DNA from: Stenotrophomonas raiganjensis (SeqCode)
GTDB taxonomy: Bacteria > Pseudomonadota > Gammaproteobacteria > Xanthomonadales > Xanthomonadaceae
Reading direction: 5' to 3'
Length of the DNA: 64,000 bases
Assembly: GCF_030658505.1 (NCBI RefSeq)
Contig: NZ_JAUTXR010000189.1
Coordinates: 124,001 to 188,000 of the forward strand
The translations under genes and the position numbers were made by a program. Every line of letters begins with the position of its first letter. Positions within the stretch are counted from its first letter, which is position 1. The notes under the pieces are model-generated. The model made no database searches, had not been told where the DNA came from, and saw only the letters and a program-made list of their open reading frames with translations. Positions 19,877 through 28,749 of this stretch are shown here, piece after piece.

Positions 19877-20020
19877 ATGGTGTTTACGCAGCCGATTCGA
19901 ATGCCAATAGAAATTCGCGAAGGAATCGCGGAATCCGAGAGCGAAGAACTATTGTTGCACGCACCATTCGTGCAGGCCGCGACGTCAGTAGACGCATTCG
20001 CGCAGCTGCTCTGTCGATAG
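19877..20020 (+). CDS. Possible 47-residue protein behind the second leader copy
   Basis: A short frame starts ATG 19877 directly after the plus-strand copy of the duplicated leader, at the place where the minus-strand copy carries its own gene. The product is acidic with a helical end (EGIAESESEELLLHAPF, DAFAQLLCR). There is no good ribosome site and codon use is AT-rich. It may be a real small gene, a truncated relative of such a gene, or chance. Confidence 0.3.
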   Translation: MVFTQPIRMPIEIREGIAESESEELLLHAPFVQAATSVDAFAQLLCR

Positions 20021-20175
20021 CGAATCCAAGTGGCGCAATCGCCCATGCCACAAGCCAATAGCGCGACAGACTGCTTTGCAATAGTTCTTAGTCCGCCTCA
20101 CCAGGCAACGGCGCGCGATCAGCCGCACAGCCCGAAAATCGGTTCAATCCCGACACCGTTAACAAGCCCCCGGCG
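20021..20175. other. Spacer without visible gene
   Basis: About 155 bp between the possible small gene and the LysR gene end. I see no repeat of the SMAG type, hairpin with T run, or reading frame worth reporting. Confidence 0.5.
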
Positions 20176-21093
20176 TCAACCGACGCCAGCCTCAGCCGCA
20201 TTCCCCACCAGCAACTCAATCATCGCCCGCGCCGCCGCCGACTGCCGCCGATGCGGCGCATAGATCACCGAGAACGGCCGCGACCGCCCGCGCAGCTGCG
20301 GCAGCACTTCCACCAGCTGCCCGCGCTGCAACCGCTCGCGCACGATGAATTCGTAGCTCTGGCAGATGCCGATGCCCTGTTCGGCCAGCGACACCACGCC
20401 CAGCACATCGTCGGAGGTCTCGATGGACGAACGCGGCAGCCAGTCCACGTCGCGCCCGTCGTCGCGGAAGATCCACGGTGCCAACCGCCCGGTACGCGGC
20501 ATCACGAAGGGCAGGCACAGGTGCTGCTGCAGGTCGTCCAGCGTCTGCGGCGTGCCATGGCGTTGCAGATAGTCCGGCGCAGCCACCAGCAGCAGCGGCG
20601 CGTCTTCCAGCTTGCGTGCTACCAGCCCGCTGTCCGGCAGCTGGCCCAGGCGGATGGCCAGGTCGAAGCCTTCGGCCACCAGGTCCACGTTGCGGTTGGT
20701 GATGTTCAGTTCCACCTGCACCTGCGGGTACTGTTGCGCAAAGCGCGCCAGCACGGGCGGCAGCCGGTAGTGGCCATAGGTGGTGGGCACGCTCAGGCGC
20801 ACGCGGCCGGCCAGCGCACCGTCCTGGGCCAGTACGTCGCGCTCGGCGTCATCCAGCAGGCCGAAGGCGGTGCGCACCTGTTCCAGATAGAGCCGCCCGG
20901 CGTCGGTCAGGCCCACGCGGCGGGTGGTCCGCTGCAGCAGCTGCCGGCCCAGCCGCGCTTCCAGGCGGGTGACGGCGCGGCTGAGCACCGAGGGCGTGGT
21001 GGACAGCGCCACCGCGCCGGCGGTGAACGAGCCGTGCTCGACCACCGCCAGGAACACCTCCACATCGCCCAGGTAGTCGAACTTGCGGCTCAT
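20176..21093 (-). CDS. LysR-family transcriptional regulator
   Basis: 305 residues from ATG 21093 (MSRKFDYLGDVEVFLAVVE). The N-terminal winged HTH has the LysR pattern VVEHGSFTAGAVALSTTPSV and LTDAGRLYLEQVR, followed by the two-lobed effector domain. It is divergent from the secreted DJ-1/PfpI gene with 97 bp between starts, and an interrupted palindrome there (ATCGCC 21136-21141, GGCGAT 21147-21152) is a plausible binding site. It most likely controls that neighbour and itself. Confidence 0.92.
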   Translation of the reverse strand: MSRKFDYLGDVEVFLAVVEHGSFTAGAVALSTTPSVLSRAVTRLEARLGRQLLQRTTRRVGLTDAGRLYLEQVRTAFGLLDDAERDVLAQDGALAGRVRLSVPTTYGHYRLPPVLARFAQQYPQVQVELNITNRNVDLVAEGFDLAIRLGQLPDSGLVARKLEDAPLLLVAAPDYLQRHGTPQTLDDLQQHLCLPFVMPRTGRLAPWIFRDDGRDVDWLPRSSIETSDDVLGVVSLAEQGIGICQSYEFIVRERLQRGQLVEVLPQLRGRSRPFSVIYAPHRRQSAAARAMIELLVGNAAEAGVG

Positions 21094-21135
21094 TTGGCTC
21101 TCCGGGGAACAGATGTTTTGCGATGGGGCCAATTT

Positions 21136-21152
21136 ATCGCCGCTGGGGCGAT
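21136..21152. promoter_or_regulatory. Candidate LysR binding palindrome
   Basis: ATCGCC-N5-GGCGAT, a 17-bp interrupted palindrome in the LysR/DJ-1 intergenic region. A further GCGATGGGGC half-site lies about 15 bp nearer the LysR gene. Confidence 0.45.
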
Positions 21153-21180
21153 GAATAAAGTGGCGGCCATTCCCCGATAG

Positions 21181-22030
<850 letters not shown>

Positions 22031-22128
22031 GGCAGGGCCTGCATCGCGTGCGGTGCCGTGGCACCATGGCGGACTGGCTTCGTCCTTCCGGGCGGGGCCG
22101 GTTTTCCACGGAAGCCCTACAACACGAC

Positions 22129-22860
22129 ATGCGAACGTCTTTTTTCATTCTCTCCGCCCTGTGCCTTGGCTTGCTGTCCGGCTGTGCCAGTGGCCCGGAG
22201 GAGCACGCCTCAAGCCGCGAGATCACCAGTGCGTTCGTGGCCGACGACGGCCAGCTGTACCTGCTGCCGCGCTATGACGAGCCGATGCGCTTCAATGCCG
22301 CGCCGTTCCGCGAGTACCGTGCGCTGATGGACAGCCCGCTACGCGAGGCGGTGGCCTGCGCGCAGATGTACTTCCATGAGGATTGGCGCGACCCGGCCGA
22401 CAAGGCCAAGGTGCACGGCAGCTATGCGCTGCTGCTGCGGCCGGAGCAGGTGACGCCGGAACAGGCCGCGCAGTTCAAGCTGGAGCGGATTGAAGTGCTC
22501 CCGCGCGAGGCGAAGTATGTGGATGAGCGTGCGCGCTACTACCTGCCGCAGGACCGGAGCCGCTACGCGTTGGCGTTTGATCGTGCCTGCAATCTTTCAA
22601 GGAAGGGCGGCAGCTATTACAGCGCGCTGTTCGAGGGCGACGGCGAGCGGGTGAAGTTGCCGGATGCTGCGGCGCTGGCAGAGAAGGGGAAGCTGGACCA
22701 GCCGATCAATGCGCGGGCGCAGCGGATCCTGCCGGTGAGGGAGGACAAGCCGGGTGTGGGTTCTGCTGCGGGCAAGGTGCTGGGGGCAGCGCTGATTCCT
22801 GTGGCGGTGCCGGTGTTTGTGTTGAGCCTGCCATTCCTGGGGCCGGATCACTGGAAGTGA
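22129..22860 (+). CDS. Hypothetical lipoprotein
   Basis: 243 residues from ATG 22129. The signal peptide ends in the lipobox LLSGC (Cys19). The mature part is hydrophilic, with many Arg/Glu pairs, and ends in a hydrophobic stretch (AAGKVLGAALIPVAVPVFVLSLPF) that may be a membrane helix. No family is recognised. It lies 98 bp after the DJ-1/PfpI gene on the same strand. Confidence 0.78.
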   Translation: MRTSFFILSALCLGLLSGCASGPEEHASSREITSAFVADDGQLYLLPRYDEPMRFNAAPFREYRALMDSPLREAVACAQMYFHEDWRDPADKAKVHGSYALLLRPEQVTPEQAAQFKLERIEVLPREAKYVDERARYYLPQDRSRYALAFDRACNLSRKGGSYYSALFEGDGERVKLPDAAALAEKGKLDQPINARAQRILPVREDKPGVGSAAGKVLGAALIPVAVPVFVLSLPFLGPDHWK

Positions 22861-22880
22861 TGGCGCGCTGAGGGAGAGCC

Positions 22881-22903
22881 ATCCACGCGTGACGTGGATC
22901 TAC
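22881..22903 (-). repeat. Single SMAG-type palindrome
   Basis: ATCCACGCGTGACGTGGAT followed by CTAC, a GTAG-headed element on the minus strand of the same subtype as the one at 9463. Confidence 0.75.
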
Positions 22904-22939
22904 TTGGGTATCGCCTGAAAATTCATCCTGGAGATCTGT

Positions 22940-23419
22940 GTGCCCAGCACGCTGGAAACTGTTTTGAAGACCGCAGGCTTCATTGTCCTCGCGGCACTTC
23001 CGTTGGTGATCCTCTGGTTCACCCTTCGGCGAATGGCAGCAACTGCTCGCTCGTCCGTGAAATCGGGGCTGCGTTTGGATCCCCCTCGCCGGATCTCCGG
23101 TACATCCATGACCTTGGTGATGGTGGATGGCAAAGAGGATCGCGAGCACTACTTCTTTGATACAGAATCCTTATACCTGCGGCGTGGGCCGGTGCCTACG
23201 GCAGTTCCGCTTTCGCAGATCACCTCAGTCACACGAACGTCCGACAAGATCTACGGGCGCTATGTCTGGCAGGTGTGCTTCAGCAAAGCATCGGGCAGAA
23301 AGTGCGTGACGTTTACCAACAACCTTTCGCTGTTCAACCGCGACTTCCTGCTCTTTCTGGAAGCGGTGCGGAAGGCCAATCCGCTGGCGACCGTTGAGCG
23401 AGCGAGCGTCATCTTCTAA
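22940..23419 (+). CDS. Hypothetical single-pass membrane protein
   Basis: 159 residues from GTG 22940, with GGAG upstream. One membrane helix lies near 10-29 (TAGFIVLAALPLVILWFTL). The remainder is cytoplasmic, beta-rich and may be a PH-like domain (SLYLRRGPVPTAVPLSQITSV). No family is recognised. Confidence 0.7.
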   Translation: MPSTLETVLKTAGFIVLAALPLVILWFTLRRMAATARSSVKSGLRLDPPRRISGTSMTLVMVDGKEDREHYFFDTESLYLRRGPVPTAVPLSQITSVTRTSDKIYGRYVWQVCFSKASGRKCVTFTNNLSLFNRDFLLFLEAVRKANPLATVERASVIF

Positions 23420-23504
23420 CCGCGGGCCGACATCCGCTGCGCCATTCAAAAGGGGATGGCCCTAGGAGCTACACTGGTTTCCTACACCCGACGGAAGCTC
23501 GCTC

Positions 23505-24287
23505 ATGTTCTCTGGAAAGGTTGCGGTGGTCACCGGCTCCACCAGTGGTATCGGTCTTGGCATTGCCACCGCTCTGTCGCGGCAGGGCGCGCACATCGTG
23601 CTGAATGGCTTCGGCGATGCAGCGGAAATCGAACGTATCCGCACCAAACTTGAAACCGAGTTCGGTGTACGGGTGGCGCACGATGGCGCGGACCTGTCCC
23701 GTGGCGAGGCAGTGCGCGGGATGATCGAGCATGCCGTCGCGACGATGGGCCGCATCGACATCCTGGTGAACAACGCGGGCATCCAGCACACCGCGTCGAT
23801 CGACGAGTTTCCCGTAGAGAAGTGGGATGCGATCCTGGCGCTGAATCTATCAGCCGTGTTCCATGCAACGGCGGCGGCCTTGCCCCATATGAAGCAGCAG
23901 GGCGCCGGTCGCATCATCAACATCGCATCCGTGCACGGCCTGGTAGGCTCGGTGAACAAGTCGGCCTATGTGGCGGCCAAGCATGGCGTGGTGGGGTTCA
24001 CCAAGGTGACCGCGCTGGAGAATGCGGGCAGCGGTATCACCGCCAATGCCATCTGCCCGGGCTGGGTGCGGACGGCGCTGGTCGAGCAGCAGATCACCGC
24101 GTTGGCCGAGCGCGAAGGCATGGATCAGGAGTCGGCCGCGCGTGCGCTGCTGGCTGAAAAGCAGCCGTCGTTGCAGTTCGTGACGCCCGAGCAGCTGGGA
24201 GAAATGGTGGTGTTCCTGGCCTCGGACGCCGCGGCCCAGATCACCGGCACCGCATTGCCGGTGGATGGGGGCTGGACCGCGCGCTAA
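23505..24287 (+). CDS. 3-hydroxybutyrate dehydrogenase (SDR family)
   Basis: 260 residues, a classical short-chain dehydrogenase: TGSTSGIGLGIA for NAD binding, NNAGIQH, catalytic Ser in IASVHG and the Tyr-Lys pair in SAYVAAKHGVVGFTK, plus NAICPGWVRTALVEQQI, which is characteristic of 3-hydroxybutyrate dehydrogenases. It oxidises (R)-3-hydroxybutyrate to acetoacetate in polyhydroxybutyrate or ketone-body use. The stop overlaps by four bases the convergent stop of the DUF347 gene. Confidence 0.9.
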   Translation: MFSGKVAVVTGSTSGIGLGIATALSRQGAHIVLNGFGDAAEIERIRTKLETEFGVRVAHDGADLSRGEAVRGMIEHAVATMGRIDILVNNAGIQHTASIDEFPVEKWDAILALNLSAVFHATAAALPHMKQQGAGRIINIASVHGLVGSVNKSAYVAAKHGVVGFTKVTALENAGSGITANAICPGWVRTALVEQQITALAEREGMDQESAARALLAEKQPSLQFVTPEQLGEMVVFLASDAAAQITGTALPVDGGWTAR

Positions 24288-25048
24288 CTGGCTGGCTGTG
24301 CCTTACGCTGCAGTATCGGCAGCGCCACCAGCGTGGCCAGGATGGTGAACAACACCAGCGACGAACCGACTGTGCCGAAGCCCAGCCCGCCCTTTTCCAG
24401 CGGCTTGGTGAGCAGGTCGCCGAAGGTGGCGCCGAACGGGCGGGTGAGCACGAAGGCGATCCAGAACAGGATGACCCGGTTGATGCCCTTGATGCGGCTG
24501 GCCAGCGCGGTAAGCGCGATGAGGCTGCCGATCAGCAGCGCGCCGCCGGTGAAGCCCAGTCCGGAATCGTCGGCAAGGAAGTCGCCCAGTGCAGTGCCGA
24601 GCGTGTTGGAGAACAGTACGGCGGTCCAGTAGAAGCCTTCGGCGCGGCGCGATTCGATGTTGCTGACCGAGATCGACTTCTCCGACATGCGCCAAGCCAG
24701 CAGCACCAGCGCCAGGCAGCCGGCCAGCAGGCTGGCGCCGGTGGCGTAGCCCAGCCCCAGCGTGCGGTCGATCAGGTCCGACATGGTGGTGCCGGCGGTG
24801 CTGGTGGCCAGCACTACCGACCAGAACAGCACCGGGTGGAAGCGCCGGGCCGACAGCTGCAGGGCCAGCAGGCCGGCGAAGATCGCCAGCAGGATGGCCG
24901 AGCTGGCCACGTAGCCCAGGCTGAGCGTCATCGACAGTAGGTCGCCGGCGGTCTCGCCGAGGGTGGTGGCGGCGATCTTCATCACCCAGAAGCCGAGGGT
25001 GACCGCCGCCACTTTGCTGGGCAGGGAATCGGTGTCTGAAGCACGCAT
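24284..25048 (-). CDS. DUF347 (COG4705) polytopic membrane protein
   Basis: 254 residues from ATG 25048 (MRASDTDSLPSKVAAV). Four internal DUF347 repeats are visible, each with a Gly-[Asp/Glu]/Ser-Asp turn between helices: TTLGETAGDLLSMTLSLG, TTMSDLIDRTLGLGYATG, TALGDFLADDSGLGFTGG and ATFGDLLTKPLEKGGLGFG. The repeated acidic residues inside the membrane suggest a cation pathway, but the function is not established for this protein. It converges on and overlaps the hydroxybutyrate dehydrogenase gene. Confidence 0.85.
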   Translation of the reverse strand: MRASDTDSLPSKVAAVTLGFWVMKIAATTLGETAGDLLSMTLSLGYVASSAILLAIFAGLLALQLSARRFHPVLFWSVVLATSTAGTTMSDLIDRTLGLGYATGASLLAGCLALVLLAWRMSEKSISVSNIESRRAEGFYWTAVLFSNTLGTALGDFLADDSGLGFTGGALLIGSLIALTALASRIKGINRVILFWIAFVLTRPFGATFGDLLTKPLEKGGLGFGTVGSSLVLFTILATLVALPILQRKAQPAS

Positions 25049-25146
25049 CGAACGTCGCCTGGGGGAGCCTGCCGGTGATGGTGTGGCGGGCGGCGTCGGA
25101 GTGCAGTCGGAACCGGGTTCTGTGAGGGTGAGCGCGGGATTGGCGT

Positions 25147-25365
25147 TCAGCCCGCGCTTGCCCGGGCCGGCAGGAGGGCAAGCAGGGCATCCCAATCGGC
25201 CACGAAGCAGTCGTTGTGGCCACGGTTGCATTCGGTGATCCACGCGTCCAGCGATTCACTCTGTGCGCGGTAGCCGCTGACATCGCCCAATACGGCGAAG
25301 TGCAGGCGGTAGTTCACCAGCATCTGCAGCCACTGACCGGCCATGCAGGAGAAGCAGGCATGGCG
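25147..25365 (-). pseudogene. Truncated DUF4180 gene (C-terminal part only)
   Basis: The C-terminal portion of a DUF4180-like protein is intact to its stop at 25147: GQWLQMLVNYRLHFAVLGD, then SESLDAWITECNRG and CFVADWDALLALL. About 60 residues of the usual N-terminal half are missing. The frame upstream (to 25488) has no similarity and a different composition. The break falls close to the left end of the type VI cargo cassette, so insertion or deletion there probably destroyed the gene. Confidence 0.65.
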
Positions 25366-25607
25366 TGTCCTGGGGCCTGTCCCTATTTCTAGCCTGTCGG
25401 ATTGTGCAGTGTTGCGTGTCGTAAAGCACCAAATGTTCGGGGCGATCTGTGTGGCCGCGATGGGAATTTTCCCCTTTTCCTTCAGCACCTTACCGAATCG
25501 ATGCGCTGCGATTGGGTCATCGCTGCTGGATGCCTGCTTGGCAACGCCGCTAGTTTCGTGGCGCCGGCCGAGTGGGCCAGCGCGCTTATCTCGCGCGGAA
25601 CACAGAT
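25366..25607. other. Junction spacer before the T6SS cassette
   Basis: About 240 bp between the broken DUF4180 gene and the PAAR gene. A plus-strand frame (25402-25620) ends inside the PAAR gene and shows no recognisable product. No direct repeats marking an insertion were found by eye. Confidence 0.45.
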
Positions 25608-26021
25608 ATGGGTCGATTGATCGTGGTGGTAGGGGATAGAACCAGCGGTGGCGGACGAGTCATCACCGGCGCGCCATTCACCGACATCAATGGCAGTGCC
25701 GTGGCCCGTATCTCGGATAAAGCAACGTGCCCCAAGCATCAGGGCATCTTCTCGATCGTCACCGGCGACATCACCTGGCGAGTGGATGGCCAGCCAGTTG
25801 CCCGGGATGGAGATCGATTGGAATGCGGGTGCAGCTTGATGGCGGGCACGCAGTTGACGGTGGACATTTCTTCAGGCGGATCACGCGCGTCTGAAAAGTC
25901 TGTTGTGCCGGTTGCGGAGCGGTCGCCATGGGGGGCCGCCTCTGCGATGCCCAGCAAGCCCATCTGCGAGGCATGTCTGCGGGCTGCGGCAGACCGCGGT
26001 ACGGCTTTCCTGAGGAGATGA
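25608..26021 (+). CDS. PAAR-domain type VI secretion spike protein
   Basis: 137 residues. The PAAR domain fills about residues 9-85 with its turn motifs: GDRTSGGGRVITGAPF, ISDKATCPKHQGIFSIVTGD and RDGDRLECGCSLMAG. PAAR proteins cap the VgrG spike and carry effectors. The last 50 residues (Ser/Ala-rich, SKPICEACLRAAADRG) form a short extension. It heads a five-gene operon with overlapping or coupled starts. No vgrG is in the window, so the apparatus is encoded elsewhere. Confidence 0.9.
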   Translation: MGRLIVVVGDRTSGGGRVITGAPFTDINGSAVARISDKATCPKHQGIFSIVTGDITWRVDGQPVARDGDRLECGCSLMAGTQLTVDISSGGSRASEKSVVPVAERSPWGAASAMPSKPICEACLRAAADRGTAFLRR

Positions 26022-26023
26022 GC

Positions 26024-26476
26024 ATGAACTATGCCATCGTGGATGCAGCGCGCTGCGCCGATAGCGCCGCTGTTCTGCACGTCTATGCAGCGGAGGGAAG
26101 GGCTCGAGCGCTGTTCGCAGGGCAGCCGGAAAGCCTTCATGCAGATGCCGGACCGTGGCTGGTTCTTCTTAATGAGGACCCGGTCCTGCATCAGTGGTTG
26201 TTCAATCTCGACGCGCTCCCCGGTGCCGTCTGTCGTTTCTCTAGTGCGGTGAGCGCCGATGCTGTCGTGGCGCACCTTCAGAACCACATGGCGCTGCAGT
26301 TGCAGGATGGAGCCGGGGCGCTGTTCCGCCTCTGGGACGGACGTGCGTTGTACCGGATGTGGGGAGTAATGACGCAGGCGCAGAGGGCCGCGTTCATTGG
26401 GCCGTTCTCGCGCTGGTCGGTACAACTGCAAGGTCGGCGCTGGGAGTTGGATCACATGGCGGTGGAGAAACCATGA
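26024..26476 (+). CDS. DUF4123 T6SS effector adaptor/chaperone (TecT-like)
   Basis: 150 residues from ATG 26024, which has GAGGAG six bases upstream; ATG 26018 would put the Shine-Dalgarno against the start. The DUF4123 pattern is visible (MNYAIVDAARCADSAAVLH, PWLVLLNEDPVLHQWLF, ALFRLWDGRALYRMWGV). DUF4123 proteins bind a specific effector and help load it on PAAR or VgrG. Its place between PAAR and the nuclease matches tecT (PA3905) of P. aeruginosa. Confidence 0.85.
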   Translation: MNYAIVDAARCADSAAVLHVYAAEGRARALFAGQPESLHADAGPWLVLLNEDPVLHQWLFNLDALPGAVCRFSSAVSADAVVAHLQNHMALQLQDGAGALFRLWDGRALYRMWGVMTQAQRAAFIGPFSRWSVQLQGRRWELDHMAVEKP

Positions 26477-26835
26477 TGCTCAAGCTGGATGCTCGACAGG
26501 AGGCGCTGCTGCGGCTGCCTGATCCCTTCTCGTTCCTGCCTCGACTTGCGGCAGAGACCCGTCGTGACCTGCCGGAGCGGGTCATGGGGCTGGATGATGC
26601 TGCGTTGCTGGCTGAGACGGATCGCTGCTACACCTATGCCGCCTATGAGCTTGGCATCACTCATCTGCCAACACTTGTTGCATGGACCAAGGTGGATGTT
26701 GGCAGCGGTGGGGAACTCCATCGCAATGTCGAAGTGGACATCGCCATGCGCCATGCGGACAAACCCAACATTCAGGCAGCGGATCTGCTGGGTGCGTTGG
26801 TTGCTCTGCATCGCTGGTCGAGGGACAACGTGTAA
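26473..26835 (+). CDS. Small T6SS co-adaptor candidate (co-TecT-like by position)
   Basis: 120 residues, overlapping the DUF4123 stop (ATGA) and itself overlapping the effector start (TAATG). No domain is recognised; it is mixed alpha-helical (LPERVMGLDDAALLAETDRC, AADLLGALVALHRW). In the P. aeruginosa TseT locus a small protein (PA3906, co-TecT) lies at exactly this position and joins the chaperone complex, so the same role is inferred here from gene order only. Confidence 0.65.
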   Translation: MMLKLDARQEALLRLPDPFSFLPRLAAETRRDLPERVMGLDDAALLAETDRCYTYAAYELGITHLPTLVAWTKVDVGSGGELHRNVEVDIAMRHADKPNIQAADLLGALVALHRWSRDNV

Positions 26836-27539
26836 TGGCTGCCATTCCGATTCGATGGGGGTTGGGAAAACTGGCTGAGCGGGCCGCCGCAGCGGCTGCC
26901 GCCGCAGCGGCGGCAGATGCGGCCAAGGACGTGGTGAAGGACAAGCCCGACATAAGGGCACGTGAGGCGGAGTGCGCAGACGCTCACGACGCCAGCGATT
27001 GCAACGAGTGCCGGCTGGGTGATGGCAGGGTAGGACAGCCGCCGACGCCTCGGTACATCACGCGGCGCACGCGCATCAACTACGACTACCAGCTCCAGAT
27101 AGCGAACATGTATGCCGGTCCGGAGAAATTCGGTTACGTGAAGCGAGGCGACAGTGCGGATGAAATCGTGAACATGGATCTTGAATCGTTCAAGAGCCTG
27201 TTTGGGCGTGGAGGAGATTTCACCACGTTGGAATGGTTGTTTGCAGGCATTGCGTTTGACGGATTCTGGAGGAGCCGATGCACCGTCCTTGAGGCCAAGG
27301 GCAACTTTGGCTCATTCTTCAACCAGGATGGATCGCTCTCAAAGCCATTCGCACACGCCATCACGCTCGAGTGGTTCCAGAGCTATGCCAGGCAGGCAGC
27401 CGCAGTTCGCTTTACGGAACCGCAAGGAAAGCTGGAGTGGCATTTCATGGATGCGGTTGCCTCAATGGCGGGGCTTCGTGCTGGAATTCCTGCGTCAGTT
27501 ATACGTGTCACTCCTTTGATAATTGGAAGAATGCCTTGA
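26835..27539 (+). CDS. T6SS nuclease effector with Tox-REase-5 domain (TseT-like)
   Basis: 234 residues. An Ala-rich helix near 17-30 and a short Asp/Cys-rich part (CADAHDASDCNECRLG) precede a restriction-endonuclease-fold toxin. The active-site signature is FDGFW (Asp142) followed by TVLEAKGNF (Glu153-Ala-Lys155), the D...ExK pattern of the Tox-REase-5 family, then WFQSYARQAAAVR. It is predicted to cut DNA in rival cells after delivery by type VI secretion. The start shares a base with the upstream stop, and the stop overlaps the immunity gene start. Confidence 0.82.
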   Translation: MAAIPIRWGLGKLAERAAAAAAAAAAADAAKDVVKDKPDIRAREAECADAHDASDCNECRLGDGRVGQPPTPRYITRRTRINYDYQLQIANMYAGPEKFGYVKRGDSADEIVNMDLESFKSLFGRGGDFTTLEWLFAGIAFDGFWRSRCTVLEAKGNFGSFFNQDGSLSKPFAHAITLEWFQSYARQAAAVRFTEPQGKLEWHFMDAVASMAGLRAGIPASVIRVTPLIIGRMP

Positions 27540-28270
27540 ACATCTCGATGGCCTGTCACTTTCCCGCAGCAGCCCGCACGCCCTTTCAAGTGTGGGAAGA
27601 CGTTGTTGGAATTACGTCGAGTCTCTCAAGCGCTGACCCACTCTTCGCGGGATGGTGGGCCGCCCCGCGATCACCACGCGACGCGTACGTGCCTGTCGGT
27701 GAAGGTGAAGCATTTGTTGCCCGGCTGCAGGACGATGACATCAGGTTCGCCCAGGAGTATCCCGTTCAACATTCGACGGGAAGCGGTGGCGCGGTTCTTA
27801 CGAATGCTGGGAATGACAAGGACTGGTTGAAGCGAGGGGGTATAGGGCTGAGCTACATGCCGGCACTTGGGACGCTCCGACTTCACGTGGATCGTATCGA
27901 GAAGGTGTTCGCGTCTCCTGCCCGTCTTCTGGAGTCCGCACTCTCGGCGCTGCTGAATAGCCTTCCCATTACGTTTGCACAGACAAATGTTCAGCAGCTC
28001 GTGGAAGGGGAGTTGCTGCTCTACAGTGTTGATCGCGCGCCCTTGCCTCATCGGGAATTCCTCGGCTGGATGGGCTACGTAGACGCCCCGTTGACCCAAG
28101 AGCAGGTTCCTGCCGCAGCAAGACTTGAACGTCGCGGTGCTGGCACGCTCATCCTCGCCACGGAAGTGCTTGATCTTGCTGATGCGCATGCCGTCAAACA
28201 GGCCAACCAGGTCGAGATGAGCCTGGTTGACCTGGGGCTGCTTCCGGTTACTGATCCCTCGCTGGGATAG
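27536..28270 (+). CDS. Immunity protein for the Tox-REase-5 effector (TsiT/Imm52-like)
   Basis: 244 residues if the TTG at 27536 is used; GGAAG lies six bases before it and it overlaps the effector stop (TTGA). ATG 27548 has no ribosome site. The N-terminal pattern (ACHFPAAARTPFQVWEDVVG, then DPLFAGWW) resembles Imm52 proteins, the usual partners of Tox-REase-5 toxins. It would bind and block the cognate nuclease in the cytoplasm of the producer. It is the last gene of the operon. Confidence 0.75.
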   Translation: MNISMACHFPAAARTPFQVWEDVVGITSSLSSADPLFAGWWAAPRSPRDAYVPVGEGEAFVARLQDDDIRFAQEYPVQHSTGSGGAVLTNAGNDKDWLKRGGIGLSYMPALGTLRLHVDRIEKVFASPARLLESALSALLNSLPITFAQTNVQQLVEGELLLYSVDRAPLPHREFLGWMGYVDAPLTQEQVPAAARLERRGAGTLILATEVLDLADAHAVKQANQVEMSLVDLGLLPVTDPSLG

Positions 28271-28288
28271 CGCGCTTCGCGCCGCAAA

Positions 28289-28747
28289 TCAGCTTGGCTT
28301 CGCAAACACATCCAAGCCCTTGCCCGTCTCCAGCAGCGACTTCAGGCTCGACAGCACGATCGGCCAACCCTGGCGGATGCCGGTATCCATGCCGCTGCCC
28401 GGTTCCAGCTCCTCATGGGTAACGGTCAGCCGCACCATGTCCTGGTAGGGCACGATGTCGAAGGTGACGCGGCTGTAGGCATCCGGGTTGTCGGCCTGCG
28501 AGGCGGCGGCCCAGGTGATGACCAGCCGCGAGGGCGGGGTGCTTTCCACCACTTCGCCGACCAGCTCGACCGAGCGTGTTTCGTTGGCGCGCACATGCTG
28601 CCAGCGCGAGCCGGGTTTCCAGTCCGAGACGTTCTCGTGGCCCCAGTAGCGGCGGGCGATCTCGGGGCGGGTGATGGCCTCGAACACCTTCTGCGGGGTG
28701 GAGGCGATGTAGATCACGTGGATGAAGCGGGTGGACTCTGCGGACAT
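28289..28747 (-). CDS. SRPBCC/AHSA1-domain protein
   Basis: 152 residues from ATG 28747, which has AAGGAG seven bases upstream; ATG 28753 overlaps the ArsR stop but leaves only one base to the ribosome site. The START-like AHSA1 fold is shown by IYIASTPQKVFEAITRPEIA near the start, WKPGSRW, and the terminal helix GWPIVLSSLKSLLETGKGL. It is the last gene of a three-gene operon with an ArsR regulator and another SRPBCC gene. The ligand is unknown. Confidence 0.87.
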   Translation of the reverse strand: MSAESTRFIHVIYIASTPQKVFEAITRPEIARRYWGHENVSDWKPGSRWQHVRANETRSVELVGEVVESTPPSRLVITWAAASQADNPDAYSRVTFDIVPYQDMVRLTVTHEELEPGSGMDTGIRQGWPIVLSSLKSLLETGKGLDVFAKPS

Positions 28748-28749
28748 CG

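Noticed and set aside
25402..25620. 72-residue frame overlapping the PAAR start
   Set aside because: Ends inside the PAAR gene, has no recognisable domain and lies in a junction of rearranged DNA.
27371..27535. Upstream extension of the immunity protein
   Set aside because: It is an out-of-frame reading of the effector C-terminus; the TTG at 27536 has a proper ribosome site and coupling.
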